Assembly: GCA_020439605.1 (NCBI GenBank) | Contig: JAGQSI010000091.1 | Location: 1 to 7,327 of the forward strand | Reading direction: 5' to 3' | Length of the DNA: 7,327 bases | From: Acidimicrobiales bacterium | Lineage (GTDB): Bacteria > Actinomycetota > Acidimicrobiia > Acidimicrobiales > Iamiaceae | In this document: piece by piece, positions 6,131 through 7,327 of the stretch | Numbering within the stretch: the first letter of the stretch is position 1 | Layout: each line of letters starts with the position of its first letter | The notes under the pieces: model-generated | Databases searched by the model: none | Told to the model about the DNA's origin: nothing | What the model saw: only the letters and a program-made list of their open reading frames with translations | Position numbers and translations under genes: made by a program

Positions 6131-6844
6131 CTAGTCGCTCGTAGGCAATTGAGTTGTGAGTGCCCTCACCGTGGCGGTAACAACAGCGCGGGCTTGGGCG
6201 GTCGAGAGATCCTGCCTCGATCGCAACAACTCCCAGGTTGGCCACGCCAGCGCTACTACCAACGCATTGAGAATCGCGGCACTGTCGGGCGCGGCTTCGA
6301 TCTCGGGGGCGAACACTTCGGCCACCTGGAGTCGCTGAAAATCGTGACCCTCGGCAAACTGGGCCTGGATCACTTCGGAACTTGCTGCATGCACCGACGC
6401 CGCTCGCAACACCGGGGTCATTGCCTCGTGCACTGCGGTTCGCTGCTGAACGAAAGCCTCGATGCGGTCATGGATGTCCGTCGCTGTCGACACATGGGCA
6501 ATGAGACCCGTGATTCGCACAATGACCCGCTTGCCCACAGCGGCAAACAACGAGTCGAGATCATCGAAATGCTGAAACACCGACCGCACCGACACCCCCG
6601 CACGTTCAGCGATTCTAGGAGCAGTTGGGCGCAGATCACCTTCGTCGATGAGCCCCAGGCATGCCTCGACAATCGCATCCTTGGTGCGGTGCGCACGTGC
6701 GGTTCGCCCGTCCACCTCCGCGGAGCTCGGCCGGTCGGAGCCTTGAGTCTTCGTTTCTGTGTCGACTGTTGTGTTTCCCATCCCGCCGCAGATCGTAGGC
6801 CCTCTGGAGCGCTCTCGCCTCGGCTTCGCCATGAACCTAGCCAT
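6131..6844 (-). CDS. TetR-family transcriptional regulator
   Basis: The 237-aa product has an N-terminal helix-turn-helix at about residues 50-103: the first helix carries RTKDAIVEACLGLI, followed by TAPRIAERAGVSVRSVFQHFDDLDSLF, closely matching the TetR DNA-binding signature. The remainder is all-helical and variable, as expected for a ligand-binding and dimerisation domain; no ligand is suggested. ATG 6844 was chosen because AGGGAG lies 9 bases upstream. ATG 6781 would give a 216-aa protein of more usual length, and the residues between (MARFMAKPRRERSRG...) are basic and not typical of the family, so the start is uncertain. The gene converges on ggt with 10 bp between stop codons. Its upstream region has a 14-bp direct repeat that may be an operator. 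Its target may be itself or the SnoaL-like gene behind it; ggt control is not implied by the layout. Confidence 0.88.
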   Translation of the reverse strand: MARFMAKPRRERSRGPTICGGMGNTTVDTETKTQGSDRPSSAEVDGRTARAHRTKDAIVEACLGLIDEGDLRPTAPRIAERAGVSVRSVFQHFDDLDSLFAAVGKRVIVRITGLIAHVSTATDIHDRIEAFVQQRTAVHEAMTPVLRAASVHAASSEVIQAQFAEGHDFQRLQVAEVFAPEIEAAPDSAAILNALVVALAWPTWELLRSRQDLSTAQARAVVTATVRALTTQLPTSD

Positions 6845-6853
6845 ACATCCCGA

Positions 6854-6859
6854 CTCCCT
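6854..6859 (-). promoter_or_regulatory. Ribosome binding site supporting the tetR start at 6844
   Basis: AGGGAG on the minus strand ends 9 bases before ATG 6844. The competing ATG at 6781 has only a weak GGCGGG directly adjacent. Confidence 0.45.
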
Positions 6860-6894
6860 AGGGTCGTGATCTGGGCTCTGATATGTCAGGTCAT

Positions 6895-6948
6895 TTAACA
6901 CGTCGCGGCGATACATTAGATATGGGCGCGATTCTTAACATGTCGTGG
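6895..6948. promoter_or_regulatory. Direct repeat TTAACAYGTCGYGG, 40 bp apart, upstream of tetR
   Basis: TTAACACGTCGCGG at 6895-6908 recurs as TTAACATGTCGTGG at 6935-6948. Twelve of 14 bases match and both differences are C/T. The offset is exactly 40 bp, close to four helical turns, which would put both on the same DNA face. The second copy also overlaps a small dyad, TGTC-GTG-GACA (6941-6951). The repeat lies in the 159-bp gap (6845-7003) behind tetR and past the end of the SnoaL-like gene; I see no clear terminator hairpin in that gap. Operator function is inference. Confidence 0.45.
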
Positions 6949-7003
6949 ACACCGCAGTGCCGGAAACCTGTTCGCCGCAGAGTGACGAACTAGCGATACG
7001 GAC

Positions 7004-7327
7004 CTAGGCGCCGGTGGCGATGCCGGAGCCGTGGTGGACCACGAGGCGCCACTCGCCATCGGTCAGCACGAAGATGTTGGTGGCAGCAGCCGAATTGGCT
7101 CCCGCACCGGAGATGATGTTCTCGTCGAGCGTCACCCACCCAACGATGCCCGCCACCGAAGCCGACACGTTGGTCAAGATGAACTGCATCTCGTTGTCAC
7201 CCTGGAAAAGCGTGAACCACGCCCCCGCTACCGCCGCCCAGCCCCGAAGCGTTGGCCATCCGGGGTGGGTGCATGTCACGTTGTCCGTGTGGGCCCAGAT
7301 CTCGGACATGGTGTCGATGTCTCGGGC
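7004..7327 (-). CDS. SnoaL/NTF2-like domain protein, 5' end beyond right edge
   Basis: The frame stays open to the window edge, so the ATG at 7309 is probably internal: the six upstream codons read ARDIDT and run smoothly into MSEIWAHTDNVTCTHPGW. The 107 visible residues show a cone-shaped NTF2/SnoaL-like pattern: an acidic segment ending in W, CTHPGWPTLRGWAAVAGAW, several beta strands (MQFILTNVSASV, VGWVTLDENII, AATNIFVLTDGEWRLVVHHGS) and a short tail. The HPGW and W-RLVVHHGS segments are typical of SnoaL_3/DUF4440-type proteins, which include small-molecule isomerases and many proteins of unknown role. No specific reaction can be assigned. It is on the same strand as tetR, with 159 bp between them, so they may or may not share a transcript. 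Confidence 0.8.
   Translation of the reverse strand, partial: ARDIDTMSEIWAHTDNVTCTHPGWPTLRGWAAVAGAWFTLFQGDNEMQFILTNVSASVAGIVGWVTLDENIISGAGANSAAATNIFVLTDGEWRLVVHHGSGIATGA

Noticed and set aside
6115..6135. Possible bidirectional terminator between ggt and tetR around GCCCGGGTC.
   Set aside because: CCCGGG is only a short palindrome with no loop and no T-run; the 10-bp gap between stop codons has no room for a standard hairpin.
6074..6898. Long plus-strand open frame of 274 codons opposite tetR.
   Set aside because: The product is Arg/His/Cys-rich with no recognisable domain, and it is fully antisense to a clear TetR protein and overlaps the end of ggt.
6845..6916. 24-residue upstream extension of the TetR protein to ATG 6916.
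   Set aside because: There is no Shine-Dalgarno, the residues do not resemble the family, and the segment contains one copy of the direct repeat, which fits a promoter region better.

Overview
The window looks like a high-GC Gram-positive chromosome, most likely an actinobacterium and perhaps an acidimicrobiial lineage. The reasons are GC-rich codon choice, tightly overlapping genes, a FAD:protein FMN transferase / ferric-reductase-type pair next to an OmpR-type two-component system, and weak Shine-Dalgarno use at several starts. The lineage is an inference from gene style; no marker gene is present. There are no rRNA, tRNA, CRISPR or insertion-sequence features.

Left half, minus strand (1-2166): a compact four-gene operon read right to left, with every junction overlapping. 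(a) A membrane-anchored exported protein of 224 aa ends in a 34-residue tail of Asp, Glu and His. (b) A 112-aa single-span membrane protein has a Pro/Ser/Thr/Val-rich exported tail. (c) ApbE is FAD:protein FMN transferase. (d) The N-terminus of a ferric-reductase-like transmembrane haem protein runs off the left edge. Together they suggest an envelope electron-transfer or flavinylation system, but no canonical FMN-binding acceptor domain is visible in the window.

Centre, plus strand (2278-4394): an OmpR/PhoB-family response regulator and its membrane histidine kinase, overlapping by ATGA, are transcribed divergently from the minus operon across a 111-bp intergenic region. That region carries an 11-bp-spaced direct repeat of the sort this regulator family binds, so the system probably controls the flavin/haem operon, itself, or both.

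Right half: a gamma-glutamyltransferase-family Ntn hydrolase (4444-6120, plus) follows 49 bp after the kinase. It converges on a TetR-family regulator (6131-6844, minus), with 10 bp between the stop codons. A 159-bp gap with a 14-bp direct repeat spaced exactly 40 bp separates tetR from a SnoaL/NTF2-like protein (7004-7327, minus) that runs off the right edge.

The least ordinary signals are: short in-frame tandem repeats in three genes (21 bp in the acidic tail, 18 bp inside the kinase ATP-binding domain, 15 bp at both ends of the GGT gene); a junction where GAT/GAC codons of one protein's poly-Asp end are read in another frame as four consecutive ATG start candidates of the next gene; and an ApbE/ferric-reductase operon whose partners are uncharacterised exported proteins.
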